DNA of 64,000 nt, from assembly GCF_003952425.1 (NCBI RefSeq), contig NZ_CP034449.1, positions 4,216,001-4,280,000 of the forward strand, read 5' to 3'. Source of the DNA: Mesorhizobium sp. M2A.F.Ca.ET.046.03.2.1 (GTDB lineage: Bacteria > Pseudomonadota > Alphaproteobacteria > Rhizobiales > Rhizobiaceae). Positions 52,807-61,843 of this stretch are shown here, in pieces. The position numbers and the translations under genes are program-made. The notes under the pieces are model-generated. The model saw nothing but the letters and a program-made list of their open reading frames with translations. It had not been told where the DNA came from and did no database searches. The stretch's first letter is position 1, and each line of letters starts with the position of its first letter.

Positions 52807-53583
52807 ATGCATTCGGACATCGTCGACCTGCGTTCCTTCTACTCGTCCACGCTCGGGCGTCTCGCCGAGCGCTCGATCACCATGGCGCTGTCGTCCATCT
52901 GGGCAACTGTCCCCAACGAGCGGCTGGTCGGCCTCGGCTACGCGCTGCCATGGCTGGAACGCTTCGGCACCGATGCCGAGCGTGTCTTCGCTTTCATGCC
53001 GGCAACGCAGGGCGCTGTGGTATGGCCGGCGTCAGGACCGACGGCGACGGCGCTGGTCTTCGACGAGGAACTGCCGCTGGTCGATTCCTGCATCGATCGC
53101 GTGCTCCTGGTGCATTCGCTCGAGCACGCCGAAAACCCGCGCGAGACGCTGAACGAAATCTGGCGCGTGCTGTCGCCGGCGGGCAGAGTCGTCATCGTCG
53201 TGCCCAACCGGCGCGGCGTCTGGGCGCGCTTCGAGCACACGCCCTTCGGCAACGGCCGGCCGTTCTCGCGCGGCCAGCTGACCGAGTTGCTGCGCGAGGC
53301 GAACTTCACCCCGGCGACCTGGAGCGATGCGCTGTTCTTCCCGCCGTCGCCGCGGCGTTTCATGATGCGGTTCCACAATGTGCTGGAGCGGGCCGGCCGC
53401 CGGTTCTGGCCGATCTTTTCGGGCGTCATCGTCGTCGAGGCGCAGAAGCGGCTCTACCAGGGCGTGCCGGTCGCCCAGCGCGCCTCGCGCCGCGTCTTCG
53501 TGCCAGTCTTCTCGCCACAGGGCGCGACGCGGCTCGGACGCAAGGCGGCGGACGTCGCCGCCCGACGGGTGACGCGTTCGTGA
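52807..53583 (+). CDS. SAM-dependent methyltransferase, class I
   Basis: A 258-residue protein, start ATG at 52807 (MHSDIVDLRSFYSSTLGR). It has LGYALPWLERFG (an atypical SAM motif I lacking the full glycine run), DSCIDRVLLVHSLEHAENPRETLNEIWRVLSP (motifs II-III with the usual H-S-L-E-H), and GRVVIVVPNRRGVWARFEHTPFG. The C-terminal 60 residues are basic. Homologues next to gloB are standard in Rhizobiales; substrate unknown. Weak motif I means activity should be tested before it is assumed. Confidence 0.85.
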   Translation: MHSDIVDLRSFYSSTLGRLAERSITMALSSIWATVPNERLVGLGYALPWLERFGTDAERVFAFMPATQGAVVWPASGPTATALVFDEELPLVDSCIDRVLLVHSLEHAENPRETLNEIWRVLSPAGRVVIVVPNRRGVWARFEHTPFGNGRPFSRGQLTELLREANFTPATWSDALFFPPSPRRFMMRFHNVLERAGRRFWPIFSGVIVVEAQKRLYQGVPVAQRASRRVFVPVFSPQGATRLGRKAADVAARRVTRS

Positions 53584-53684
53584 TCGGTGTCGCGCCTTGT
53601 CCTTTACCCCCATCGCCACCCTATCTGAGGGAAAGCTTCGCGGCGCGGCTCCGTTGATCGCGCCCGAAATCAGGGATGTCCTTT

Positions 53685-55508
53685 ATGGCTGACCAAATGG
53701 ACTACAAGCCAGGCGCCGAGCAGGCTGCGTTCTCGATCGAGACCAGCAGCCTTTCCGACCAGCTGGCCACGATACGCATGGCGCTGAAGACCTCGCCGGT
53801 GCGCCGGCCGCTTGCCTGGGTCAGTGTCGGCATCGTCGCCGTCATCATCGCGACCTCGATCGGGCAGGTTCTGCTCAACCGATGGAACCAGCCTTTCTAC
53901 GATGCGCTGGCGCGGCGCGACCTCGGGGGCTTCCTGCACCAACTGATGATCTTTGTGGAAATCGCCGGCAGCCTGCTGGTGCTCAATATCGGCCAGACGT
54001 GGCTCAACCAGATGATCCGGCTGAAGCTGCGCGAGGCGCTGACGCTCGACCTCATCGATGAATGGATGGCGCCGGCCCGGGCCTTCCGGCTCGCCCATGC
54101 CGGCGCCATCGGCGTCAATCCCGATCAGCGCATGCAGCAGGATGCCGCCCATCTGTCGGATCTGTCGACCGACCTTGGCGTCGGCCTATTGCAGTCCTTC
54201 ATCCTGCTGGCGTCCTTCGTCGGCGTGCTCTGGCAGCTCTCTTCCGGCTTCGTCTTCCATATCGGCGGCCATTCGATCACCATACCGGGCTACATGGTCT
54301 GGGCTGCGGTCCTTTATGCCGGCATCGCGTCCTGGCTGAGCTGGCTGGTGGGCCGGCCGCTGATACGCTTCAACAGCGACCGCTACACCCGCGAGGCGGA
54401 GCTGCGCTCCTCGATGGTCCGGGTCAACGAGAATGTCGATGCGATCGCTCTGGCCCATGGCGAGGCCGATGCCAGGCGCCAGCTGGAGCTCGACCTCGGC
54501 ACCGTGCTTGGCGCTATGCGGCGTATCTACAGCGCCCAGATCAACCTTTCCTGGGTCACCGATGCCTATGGCTGGATCACCGTGGTAGCCCCGATCCTGG
54601 TGGCCGCGCCCGTCTATTTCGCGGGCGACATCAGCTTCGGCGGCTTGATGATGGCGGTGGGCGCTTTCAACCAGGTGAATTCCTCGCTGCGCTGGTTCAT
54701 CAACAATATCGGCGCCATCGCCGACTGGCGGGCAACGCTGATGCGCGTCGCCGACTTCCGCATCGCGCTTGGCGAAACGGACATCCTGCACGACAAGGAA
54801 AAGCGAATCGAGGTCGGCGAGAATCCGGACGGCAAGCTGACATTCGACGAGCTCGAAGTCGCCTCGCCCGACGGCTGCACCCGGCTTGCCGAGACGAGCG
54901 TCGAAGTCCATCCGGGCGAGCATGTCATGATCACTGGCGATCCGCGCGCCGGCAAGACGCTGTTCTTCCGCGCCCTTGCCGGCCTGTGGCCCTGGGGAGG
55001 GGGCCGCATCGGCATGCCCGACGGGGAGAAGCCGTTCTTCGTACCGCGCACGCCCTATTTCCCGCTCGGTTCGCTGCGCGATGTGCTGAACCACGCCGAG
55101 GGCGTCAAGATCGACGACGCCGAGATCAAGGCCGTGCTCGGCGAGGTCGGGCTGGAGCGCCTGTCGTCCCAGCTCGACCGCTCGGCGCGCTGGGAGCGTG
55201 AGCTGGCGGACGACGAGCAGCGCCTGCTGGCGTTTGCCCGGCTGGCGCTGCGGAAGCCGAAATGGGTCATCATCGACGAGGCGCTGGACACGTTGGACGG
55301 CGCGACGCTGCGGCGCGTGCTGGCGATGCTGCAGGCCAGGCTCCCGGATGCAGCAATCCTCAATATCGGGCGCGGCCTGCACAACAACCAGTTCTTCCCG
55401 AGGGCCTTCACCATCGTCAAGGACGTCTGCGGCCCGGCGCTCAAGCCGGCGCGCGTCCGCGCCGGAGCGATCGAGCCGCCGCCCCAGGCGGCGCGCCGCA
55501 AGAAATAG
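53685..55508 (+). CDS. SbmA/YddA-type ABC half-transporter with degenerate ATPase domain
   Basis: A 607-residue protein; start ATG at 53685 with AGGGA 8-9 nt upstream (an ATG at 53676 lacks spacing). The membrane part (about 35-350) fits the YddA/SbmA group: LNRWNQPFYDALARRD, NPDQRMQQDAAHLSDLSTDLGVG. The nucleotide-binding domain keeps Walker A (GDPRAGKTLFF) and Walker B (WVIIDEALDTLD). It has lost three motifs: the Q-loop Gln is Arg (FFVPRTPYFPLG), the signature is LADDEQ instead of LSGGEQ, and the H-loop His is Arg (LNIGRGLHN). ATP binding may remain but hydrolysis is doubtful. Its substrate could be peptide-like, as for SbmA. Confidence 0.9.
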   Translation: MADQMDYKPGAEQAAFSIETSSLSDQLATIRMALKTSPVRRPLAWVSVGIVAVIIATSIGQVLLNRWNQPFYDALARRDLGGFLHQLMIFVEIAGSLLVLNIGQTWLNQMIRLKLREALTLDLIDEWMAPARAFRLAHAGAIGVNPDQRMQQDAAHLSDLSTDLGVGLLQSFILLASFVGVLWQLSSGFVFHIGGHSITIPGYMVWAAVLYAGIASWLSWLVGRPLIRFNSDRYTREAELRSSMVRVNENVDAIALAHGEADARRQLELDLGTVLGAMRRIYSAQINLSWVTDAYGWITVVAPILVAAPVYFAGDISFGGLMMAVGAFNQVNSSLRWFINNIGAIADWRATLMRVADFRIALGETDILHDKEKRIEVGENPDGKLTFDELEVASPDGCTRLAETSVEVHPGEHVMITGDPRAGKTLFFRALAGLWPWGGGRIGMPDGEKPFFVPRTPYFPLGSLRDVLNHAEGVKIDDAEIKAVLGEVGLERLSSQLDRSARWERELADDEQRLLAFARLALRKPKWVIIDEALDTLDGATLRRVLAMLQARLPDAAILNIGRGLHNNQFFPRAFTIVKDVCGPALKPARVRAGAIEPPPQAARRKK

Positions 55509-55566
55509 CTTTATTTTGCCGCGATCGCCGGGAAGAATCGCCGGCGTCGACAGAACGCCTGCAGCC

Positions 55567-56367
55567 ATGCTCGAGATGCTCAGCCTGCTTGCCTGTTTCG
55601 CCTGCGCCGAGGCGGCTTCGTTGCCCGCGCCTGGCGGCGGCACGCCGGTCGATGTGGAGCTGGTGCTTGCCGTCGACATTTCGCAGTCGATGGATGAGGA
55701 GGAGTTCGCGCTGCAGCGCGCCGGTTATGTCGAGGCGCTGCGTCATCGCGATTTCATCAACGCGGTTCGTTCGGGAACGAACGGGCGCATCGCGCTTGCC
55801 TATTTCGAATGGGCAGGGGTGGTTCGCGACGACGGCGTCATCGCCTGGCAGGTCATTGACGGCGAGGGCAGCGCCAACGCCTTCGCCGACAAGATCGCCT
55901 CCCGGCCGTTCCGGAGCTTTCGCGGCACCTCGATCTCGGGCGCGCTGGGCTTCGGCACCGGGCTCCTGGAGAAAAGCGCCTTTTCGGCGCCGCGCAGGGT
56001 CATCGATATATCGGGCGACGGCCCCAACAATACCGGACGGCCTGTCGCCGCGATCCGCGATGCCGCCGTTGCCGAGGGTATCGTTATCAACGGCCTGCCC
56101 ATACTCATCAGGCCGTCGCCGAGCGTCAGCCGCCTCGACCGATACTATGCCGATTGCGTGACCGGAGGAGACGGTTCCTTCGTGCTGCCGATCTACGCGG
56201 CGTCCGAATTCTCGACCGCCATCCGCCGCAAGCTGATCCAGGAGGTGAGCGGCCTCGCCGACGCCAGATCCATTCGCGTCCAGGATGCAGCGCCCGTCGA
56301 TTGCCTGCTGGGCGAGCGCCTGCGGCAGCGGTTCTCCGATCCGTATTTTCCGGAACTCGACCGATAG
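55567..56367 (+). CDS. exported DUF1194 (VWA-like) protein
   Basis: A 266-residue protein; start ATG at 55567 (MLEMLSLLACFACAEAASLP), signal peptide cleaved near residue 17. The body is a von Willebrand A-type domain of the DUF1194 family: VELVLAVDISQSMDEEEFALQ (metal-site D-x-S-x-S), FRSFRGTSISGALGFGTGLL (conserved T), and RVIDISGDGPNNTGRP (conserved D). A cysteine pair (DCV and DCL) lies in the C-terminal part. Its role is unknown, perhaps a periplasmic adhesion or assembly protein. It follows the ABC gene by 58 nt. Confidence 0.87.
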   Translation: MLEMLSLLACFACAEAASLPAPGGGTPVDVELVLAVDISQSMDEEEFALQRAGYVEALRHRDFINAVRSGTNGRIALAYFEWAGVVRDDGVIAWQVIDGEGSANAFADKIASRPFRSFRGTSISGALGFGTGLLEKSAFSAPRRVIDISGDGPNNTGRPVAAIRDAAVAEGIVINGLPILIRPSPSVSRLDRYYADCVTGGDGSFVLPIYAASEFSTAIRRKLIQEVSGLADARSIRVQDAAPVDCLLGERLRQRFSDPYFPELDR

Positions 56368-56383
56368 CGGTCTTGCGGCCGCA

Positions 56384-57313
56384 TCAGACCGCGCGGGGGC
56401 CGTATTTGGCGCGGAACTCGTCGTAACAGTCGCGCCGCCAGCGGCGGCCGATGACATAGCCGCGCAGCAGTTGCGGCAGCGAATAGCCGAGCGCGTTTGA
56501 CGAGCGGTTGGCTAGGTAGCCGGAAAAGGCCTGCTGCAGCCGGCCCTTCAATGTGTCGGCGATGATCTGGCGAGCGATCATAAAGGGCGGGACATCGGGA
56601 TAGCGGTCGGCGATATAGGGATGCTTGTCGATCAGGTTGGCATAGGCCGCGACATAGCCGTCGCGCCGGCGGGAGATCGAGTTCTCCGAATTGTACTTCT
56701 TCCAGTCGATGTCTTCGGACAGCTGGGCGCCGCCGCGGCGGGCAAAGCGCAGCAGAAGGTCGAGATCCTGCATGCGCGTGATGTCGCTGTCATAGCCGCC
56801 GATCGCCAGCAGCGATACGTGCCTGGCGGTGATTGCCGAGCCGGCGATGAAAATAGTCTGCGAGACCAGGGCGCGCTGCAGCGCGCTTTTATCAAGAAAG
56901 GCCTCGCGGTTGATGCATTTGGTGCTGCGGCTGCCCTTCAGCGACAGGAACGAGCTGATCAGGACCTCGAGCGAGGGATTCTGGTCGAAGCGCGCCAGCG
57001 TCCGCTCCAGCCGGTCCGGCAGATAGACGTCGTCCGAATCGAGGAAGGTCACCACGGGCGCCCGCGCGCGCTCGATGCCCGCGTTGCGGGCGGCATTGGC
57101 GCCGCGCCATTTGGCGCCGACATAGATCAGCCTCGGGTCACGGATCTCGGCCAGCGCGGCGGCCGTCCCGTCGGTCGAACCGTCGTCGACCACGATGTGC
57201 TCGAAGCGGGTAAGTGTCTGCACCAGAACGCTTTTCACCGCACGTACGACCTGACTGCGCCGGTTATGGGTCGGCGTGATCACTGAGATCAGCGGAACGT
57301 CCTGGTTCGACAT
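56384..57313 (-). CDS. glycosyltransferase family 2
   Basis: A 309-residue GT-A enzyme, start ATG at 57313 (MSNQDVPLISVITPTHNRR). Motifs are SVITPTHNR, VVDDGSTDGTAAALAEI, NAARNAGIERARAPVVTFLDSDD (metal-binding D-x-D), and a C-terminal ISRRRDGYVAAYANLIDKHPY. Predicted to transfer a sugar from a nucleotide donor in the cytosol, acceptor unknown. No transmembrane helix. It is separated from metW by 257 nt with hairpins and converges on the DUF1194 gene. The upstream 120 residues of the open frame (to 57703) lack coding character. Confidence 0.9.
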   Translation of the reverse strand: MSNQDVPLISVITPTHNRRSQVVRAVKSVLVQTLTRFEHIVVDDGSTDGTAAALAEIRDPRLIYVGAKWRGANAARNAGIERARAPVVTFLDSDDVYLPDRLERTLARFDQNPSLEVLISSFLSLKGSRSTKCINREAFLDKSALQRALVSQTIFIAGSAITARHVSLLAIGGYDSDITRMQDLDLLLRFARRGGAQLSEDIDWKKYNSENSISRRRDGYVAAYANLIDKHPYIADRYPDVPPFMIARQIIADTLKGRLQQAFSGYLANRSSNALGYSLPQLLRGYVIGRRWRRDCYDEFRAKYGPRAV

Positions 57314-57511
57314 CGGGCTGCCACCGGTCGGATCTGGCGCGTGTCGGATGGGTTTGATGGCTATGTTTCCCACCTGTGATTTGCGGTCGACGCTACAAAA
57401 AAGCCACCTGTGTGTCACGCCGAGCCGGCCGAGAAATGCGAAACGGGGGGCTTTTCCGCAACGTTGCGGTTTGATGGCAACACAATCGGCCTTCCGGTCC
57501 GCGGAGGCCGT

Positions 57512-57531
57512 CCGCCGGCAAGAGCCGGCGG
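57512..57531 (-). terminator. GC-rich hairpin after metW
   Basis: Perfect 8-bp stem CCGCCGGC (57512-57519) / GCCGGCGG (57524-57531) with a 4-nt loop, 39 nt past the metW stop on the minus strand. No T-run follows, so it is a stem-loop end rather than a full intrinsic terminator. A second palindrome CCGCAACGTTGCGG lies at 57456-57469. Confidence 0.4.
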
Positions 57532-57570
57532 TGAGAATCATGCGTTCATGGAACCGATCGCGCGGCGGCG

Positions 57571-58185
57571 TCAGCGCCTGAGCAGAAACACCGCTTGCTG
57601 GCCGAAGAAGTTCCAGAACCACCACGGCATCGACAGGCCGATCTTCTGGCCGTTGGCGTCGAGCGCGGTCGCCTTCTCGACGGTCGCGCCAAGCTCTTCG
57701 CACAGGTTGACGAAGTCGCGTATGGTGCAGAAGTGGATATTGGGCGTGTCATACCAGGAATAGGGCAGGTCCTTGGTGACCGGCATCCTGCCTTTGGTCA
57801 GCAGCGAAAAGCGCACGCGCCAGTGACCGAAATTGGGAAAGGAGACGATGGCGCGGTTACCGATCCGAAGCAGCTCATCGAGCACCACCTTCGGGTTGCG
57901 CGTCGCCTGCAGCGTCTGCGACAGCACGACGAAATCGAAGCCCTTGTCGGCATAGAATTTCAGATCCGTGTCGGCGTCGCCCTGGATCACGGAGAGGCCG
58001 CGCGCCACGCATTCGTTGACGCCACGCTGCGACAGTTCCAGCCCGCGGCCATCGACCTGCTTGGTCTCCTGCAGCAGTTCCAGGAGGACGCCGTCGCCCG
58101 AGCCGACGTCGAGCACGCGCGACTTGGCCGGAATGAGATCGGTGACGACTTCGAGGTCGACACGCTGGGCGCGGTTGACGCTCAT
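57571..58185 (-). CDS. metW: methionine biosynthesis protein MetW
   Basis: A 204-residue class I methyltransferase-fold protein. Motif I is [18 protein letters not shown], then [41 protein letters not shown], and [20 protein letters not shown], typical of MetW. MetW is required with MetX for homoserine O-acetylation in many proteobacteria, probably by activating MetX. It starts inside the metX stop (4-nt overlap), so the pair is coupled. SAM control from the upstream riboswitch would cover both. Confidence 0.96.
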   Translation of the reverse strand: MSVNRAQRVDLEVVTDLIPAKSRVLDVGSGDGVLLELLQETKQVDGRGLELSQRGVNECVARGLSVIQGDADTDLKFYADKGFDFVVLSQTLQATRNPKVVLDELLRIGNRAIVSFPNFGHWRVRFSLLTKGRMPVTKDLPYSWYDTPNIHFCTIRDFVNLCEELGATVEKATALDANGQKIGLSMPWWFWNFFGQQAVFLLRR

Positions 58186-59351
58186 AGGCTGAGCCCCCTT
58201 GCGCGTGCTGCCGAACCGATGAAGCCGTTGATGGCCGCGAACAGCTCCGGCTCGTCGAGCAGGAAAGCGTCGTGGCCGCGATCCGTCTCGATCTCGACGA
58301 AGGAGACGGAAGCGCCCGCCGCGTTCAAGGCATGCACGATCGAGCGGCTCTCCTCGGTCGGGAACAGCCAGTCGCTGGTGAAGGAAATCAGGCAGAAGCG
58401 CGTCCTGGTCCCGGCGAAGGCATCGGCGAGGCGCCCGCCGTGATCGGCGGCAAGATCGAAATAGTCCATCGCGCGGGTCAGATAGAGATAGGAATTGGCA
58501 TCGAAGCGGTCGACGAAGGTCATGCCCTGGTGGCGCAGATAGCTCTCGATCTGGAAATCGGCGTCGAAGCCGAAGGTGAGCGCCTCGCGGTCCTGCAGGT
58601 TGCGGCCGAACTTGCGGTGGAGCGCCGCTTCCGAAAGATAGGTGATGTGGGCGGCCATGCGCGCGACGGCGAGCCCCTTTTCCGGGCGCTTGCCGAACTC
58701 GAGATATTTGCCGCCATGCCAGTCCGGATCGGCCATGACCGCCTGCCGGCCGACCTCGTGGAAGGCGATGTTCTGCGAGGAATGGCGGGCGCCGGTGGCG
58801 ATCGGCAGCGCCGAGAAGACCCGCTCCGGATAGCTCGCCGCCCATTCCAGCACCTGCATGCCGCCCATCGAGCCGCCGAGCACGCAAAATAGCTTTTCGA
58901 TGCCGAAATGATCGACCAGCATCGCCTGCGCGCGCACCATGTCGCGTATGGTGATGATCGGCAGGTCCAGGCCGTAAGGCTTGCCGGTCGCTGGATTGGT
59001 CGAGGCCGGGCCGGTCGAGCCGAGGCAGCCGCCGATGACGTTTGCGCAGATGACGAAGAAGCGGTTGGTGTCGATGATCCTGCCGGGACCGATCAGCACT
59101 TCCCACCAGCCCGGCTTGCCGGTCACCGGATTGGTGTTGGCGACGTGCTGGTCGCCAGTCAGGGCATGGCAGACGAGAATGGCGTTGGAGCGCGCGTCGT
59201 TCAAGCTGCCGTAGGTCTGGTAGGCGATCTGGAAAGGCGAGAGCAGCGTGCCGGCGTCGAGCTTCAGCGGCTTGTCGGGGCCGAACTGCAGCACCGGGCT
59301 CGACGGATGGTCGGCCTCGTCGTTGGTTCTTGCAGCGCGCTGAGCGGCCAT
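58182..59351 (-). CDS. metX: homoserine O-acetyltransferase
   Basis: A 389-residue alpha/beta hydrolase-fold acyltransferase making O-acetylhomoserine for methionine synthesis. Start ATG at 59351 ([17 protein letters not shown]); upstream frames are noise. Motifs are [40 protein letters not shown], nucleophile [15 protein letters not shown], and the Asp/His of the triad in the C-terminal third ([19 protein letters not shown]). Members of this family may instead use succinyl-CoA; the sequence alone does not decide here. A SAM-II riboswitch and a terminator precede it. Confidence 0.95.
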   Translation of the reverse strand: MAAQRAARTNDEADHPSSPVLQFGPDKPLKLDAGTLLSPFQIAYQTYGSLNDARSNAILVCHALTGDQHVANTNPVTGKPGWWEVLIGPGRIIDTNRFFVICANVIGGCLGSTGPASTNPATGKPYGLDLPIITIRDMVRAQAMLVDHFGIEKLFCVLGGSMGGMQVLEWAASYPERVFSALPIATGARHSSQNIAFHEVGRQAVMADPDWHGGKYLEFGKRPEKGLAVARMAAHITYLSEAALHRKFGRNLQDREALTFGFDADFQIESYLRHQGMTFVDRFDANSYLYLTRAMDYFDLAADHGGRLADAFAGTRTRFCLISFTSDWLFPTEESRSIVHALNAAGASVSFVEIETDRGHDAFLLDEPELFAAINGFIGSAARARGLSL

Positions 59352-59412
59352 GTCCGTCCTCGATCCTGTCCCGCATCGGTCTCGACACGACGCAGTGTCC
59401 GGCCGGCGGCGG

Positions 59413-59448
59413 ACAACAAAAAACCGGCTTGCCGTCGCAAAGCCGGTT
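59413..59448 (-). terminator. intrinsic terminator in the metX leader
   Basis: Minus-strand stem AACCGGCTT (59448-59440) and AAGCCGGTT (59430-59422), 9-nt loop, followed by T-run TTTTGTTG. It lies 14 nt after the riboswitch aptamer and 60 nt before the metX ATG, so it can end transcription before metX. Its 5' arm contains ACCGGC, which can pair with GCCGGT in the aptamer. Confidence 0.75.
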
Positions 59449-59461
59449 ACAGGTTGCAAAC

Positions 59462-59518
59462 GGCCCTTTAGCGAGTTGTTTAACGTGGCTGCAAGCCGAC
59501 CGGCCAAATCACCACGGA
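59462..59518 (-). promoter_or_regulatory. SAM-II riboswitch before metX
   Basis: Minus-strand CGTGGTGATTTGG (from 59516) continues to TTGCAGCCACGTT and GCTAAAGGG. These are the SAM-II (metA motif) elements: the stem CGTGG/CCACG, the TGATTT loop that forms the pseudoknot, TTGCAGCC, and the 3' GCTAAA. SAM-II aptamers control metX/metA genes in Alphaproteobacteria. The match was made by eye; a covariance search would confirm it. Confidence 0.9.
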
Positions 59519-59670
59519 AGTCTGGCTGACCTTCTAGGACCGGAGCCGCTGTTCGTCAACGGGGGTAGCCTCTATGCCGACAGGGGCTGCCGCAGCGCCA
59601 GCACTCGACATTGCAGCCCGTGGCCTGTATTTCCGCTGCGGCCTTGAGGCCTTCTCGACGGATTTGTGAC

Positions 59671-60774
59671 ATGAAGCAGGATCAGCCCCGTCCGACGCCC
59701 CGCGTGGGCATCATGGACATCGAGGCCTATGTGCCGGGAAAAAGCAGCGCGCCGGCCGGCGTGACGAAAGTCTACAAGCTGTCGTCGAACGAAAATCCCC
59801 TGGGGCCTTCGCCGAAGGCGATCGAGGCCGCGCGCGAGGTGGCGGCGAAGCTCGACGTCTATCCCGACGGCACCGCGCGGCGGCTGCGCGAGGCGATCGG
59901 CGAGGTGCATGGGCTGAACCCTGCGAACATCATCTGCTCCAACGGCTCGGACGAGATCCTGGGGCTTCTGGCGCAGACCTATCTCGCGCCGGGCGACGAG
60001 GCCGTGTTCACCGAACACGCCTTCATGGTCTACAAGATCTACATCCAGGCGACGGGCGCCAAGCCGGTGGCGGTGAAGGAAACCGACGAGCGCGCCGATG
60101 TCGACGCGATCCTCGCCGCGGTTACGCCCAAGACGCGTATCGTGTTCCTTGCCAATCCGAACAATCCGACCGGCACCTACCTGCCGTTCAGCGAGGTGCG
60201 GCGGCTGCATGCCGGCCTGCCGAAGAACGTGCTTCTGGTGCTTGATGCGGCTTACGCCGAATATGTGCGGCGCAACGACTATGAAGCCGGCATCGAGCTT
60301 GCCGGCAGCGCCGAGAACGTGGTGATGACACGCACCTTCTCCAAGCTCGGCCTCGGCGGGGCGCGCGTGGGCTGGATGTACGGGCCGGCGCATATCGTCG
60401 ATGCCATCAACCGTATTCGCGGCCCCTTCAACGTCAACGCCACCGCGATCGAGGCTGGCATCGCCTCCATCCGCGACCGCGCCCATATTGAGCGCAGCGT
60501 GACGCATAACGAGAAATGGCTGACATGGCTCAGCGCGGAGCTGACCGGGCTCGGCCTGCGCGTCACGCCCAGCGTCGGCAATTTCGTGCTGATCCATTTT
60601 CCCGACGACAAGGAACATTCGGCGGCGGCCGCGGACGATTACCTGAGCGCGCGCGGCTATATCCTGCGCCGCGTCACCGGCTACGGCTTTCCCAACGCGC
60701 TGCGCATGAGCGTCGGCACCGAGGAAGCCAACCGCGGCGTCATTGACGCGCTGAAGACCTTCCTGAAAAGCTAG
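59671..60774 (+). CDS. hisC: histidinol-phosphate aminotransferase
   Basis: A 367-residue PLP enzyme, start ATG at 59671 ([20 protein letters not shown]). Motifs of class II aminotransferases: [55 protein letters not shown], and the PLP lysine in [15 protein letters not shown]. HisC acts in histidine synthesis. Next to tyrC, it may also transaminate aromatic precursors, as some rhizobial HisC/AroAT enzymes do. It is divergent from metX, sharing the 319-nt gap with the riboswitch. tyrC starts 5 nt later. Confidence 0.94.
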   Translation: MKQDQPRPTPRVGIMDIEAYVPGKSSAPAGVTKVYKLSSNENPLGPSPKAIEAAREVAAKLDVYPDGTARRLREAIGEVHGLNPANIICSNGSDEILGLLAQTYLAPGDEAVFTEHAFMVYKIYIQATGAKPVAVKETDERADVDAILAAVTPKTRIVFLANPNNPTGTYLPFSEVRRLHAGLPKNVLLVLDAAYAEYVRRNDYEAGIELAGSAENVVMTRTFSKLGLGGARVGWMYGPAHIVDAINRIRGPFNVNATAIEAGIASIRDRAHIERSVTHNEKWLTWLSAELTGLGLRVTPSVGNFVLIHFPDDKEHSAAAADDYLSARGYILRRVTGYGFPNALRMSVGTEEANRGVIDALKTFLKS

Positions 60775-60779
60775 ACACC

Positions 60780-61715
60780 ATGGCATCACCGATGTTCGAG
60801 AAAATAGCGCTGGTCGGCATCGGCCTGATCGGCTCGTCGCTCGCCCGCGTCATCCGCCGTGAAGGCCTGGCGCGTCATATCGCCATCGCGACGCGCAGCG
60901 CATCGACGCTGAAGCGCGCCGAGGAGTTGGGCCTTGGCGATTCCTACACGACGGAGGCAAAAGAAGCGGTGGGCGATGCCGATCTCATCATCGTCTCGGT
61001 CCCGGTCGGCTCGTCCGGCGAGGTCGCGGCCGAGATCGCGCCGGCGCTGAAGAAGGGCGCCATCCTCACCGATGTCGGCTCGACCAAGGCTTCCGTCATC
61101 GCGCAGATCGAGCCGCACGTGCCGGAAGGCGTGCACTTCATTCCCGGTCATCCGCTGGCCGGCACCGAAAAGTCCGGACCCGATGCGGGCTTTGCCGATC
61201 TCTTCGAGAACCGCTGGTGCATCTTCACGCCGCTGCCGGGCACCGATCCCGCCGCGCTCGAGACGCTCTCGGAATTCTGGCGGCGCTGCGGCTCCAACAT
61301 CGATACGATGGACCCGCAGCATCACGACATGACCTTGGCGATCGTGTCGCACCTGCCGCATATCATCGCCTACAACATCGTCGGCACGGCGGACGATCTG
61401 GAAGCGGTGACCAAGAGCGAGGTCATCAAATATTCCGCCTCCGGTTTCCGCGATTTCACCCGCCTTGCTGCCTCCGATCCGACGATGTGGCGGGACGTGT
61501 GCCTGCACAACAAGGACGCGATCCTGGAGATGCTGGCGCGGTTCTCGGAAGATCTGGCCTCGCTGCAGCGGGCGATCCGCTGGGGCGACGGCGAGAAGCT
61601 GTTCGATCTCTTCACCCGCACGCGCGCCATCCGCCGCTCGATCATCGAGGCCGGCCAGGATATCGATGTGCCGGATTTTGGCCGGCAGGCGGTCGAGCAT
61701 CCCAAAGGGAACTGA
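60780..61715 (+). CDS. tyrC: prephenate/arogenate dehydrogenase
   Basis: A 311-residue NAD(P)-dependent TyrA-family enzyme in tyrosine synthesis (cyclohexadienyl dehydrogenase type). Rossmann motif ALVGIGLIGSSLARVI is at residues 9-24. ATRSASTLKRAEELGL suggests R/S contacts for NAD(P). The substrate domain has GVHFIPGHPLAGTEKSGPDAG, with the catalytic His, and SHLPHIIAYNIVGT. The protein ends in KGN, with its TGA inside the large dyad at 61706. Its nearness to hisC supports aromatic amino acid synthesis; prephenate versus arogenate preference is not resolvable. Confidence 0.92.
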   Translation: MASPMFEKIALVGIGLIGSSLARVIRREGLARHIAIATRSASTLKRAEELGLGDSYTTEAKEAVGDADLIIVSVPVGSSGEVAAEIAPALKKGAILTDVGSTKASVIAQIEPHVPEGVHFIPGHPLAGTEKSGPDAGFADLFENRWCIFTPLPGTDPAALETLSEFWRRCGSNIDTMDPQHHDMTLAIVSHLPHIIAYNIVGTADDLEAVTKSEVIKYSASGFRDFTRLAASDPTMWRDVCLHNKDAILEMLARFSEDLASLQRAIRWGDGEKLFDLFTRTRAIRRSIIEAGQDIDVPDFGRQAVEHPKGN

Positions 61716-61843
61716 TATTCAGGTGAGGCCGGCCTGCGAATGCCGGCTTCCTGCGCTTCCGGTGCTCACGTATTAAAGTACGCTCCGCTCCGGTTCTCGG
61801 AAGCCACCATTCTCGACTCGGCCTGACCTGATCTCAGCTCCCT
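61706..61843. repeat. 138-nt imperfect dyad carrying both stop codons
   Basis: The arms AGGGAACTGA...AGGCCG...GAATG...GGCTTCC...CCGG...ACGTA (61706 on) and its reverse complement at the right end pair over most of 65 bases, with the centre TTAAAG. They include tyrC's AACTGA on the left and the kinase's AGCTGA on the right, so each convergent gene ends within an arm. It probably serves as a two-way terminator; similar long palindromes are common in rhizobia. Confidence 0.75.

Noticed and set aside
57314..57703. N-terminal extension of the GT2 enzyme
   Set aside because: The segment is Arg/Gly-rich, spans hairpins and the metW 3' region, and the ATG at 57313 matches the GT2 start MSNQDVPLISV.
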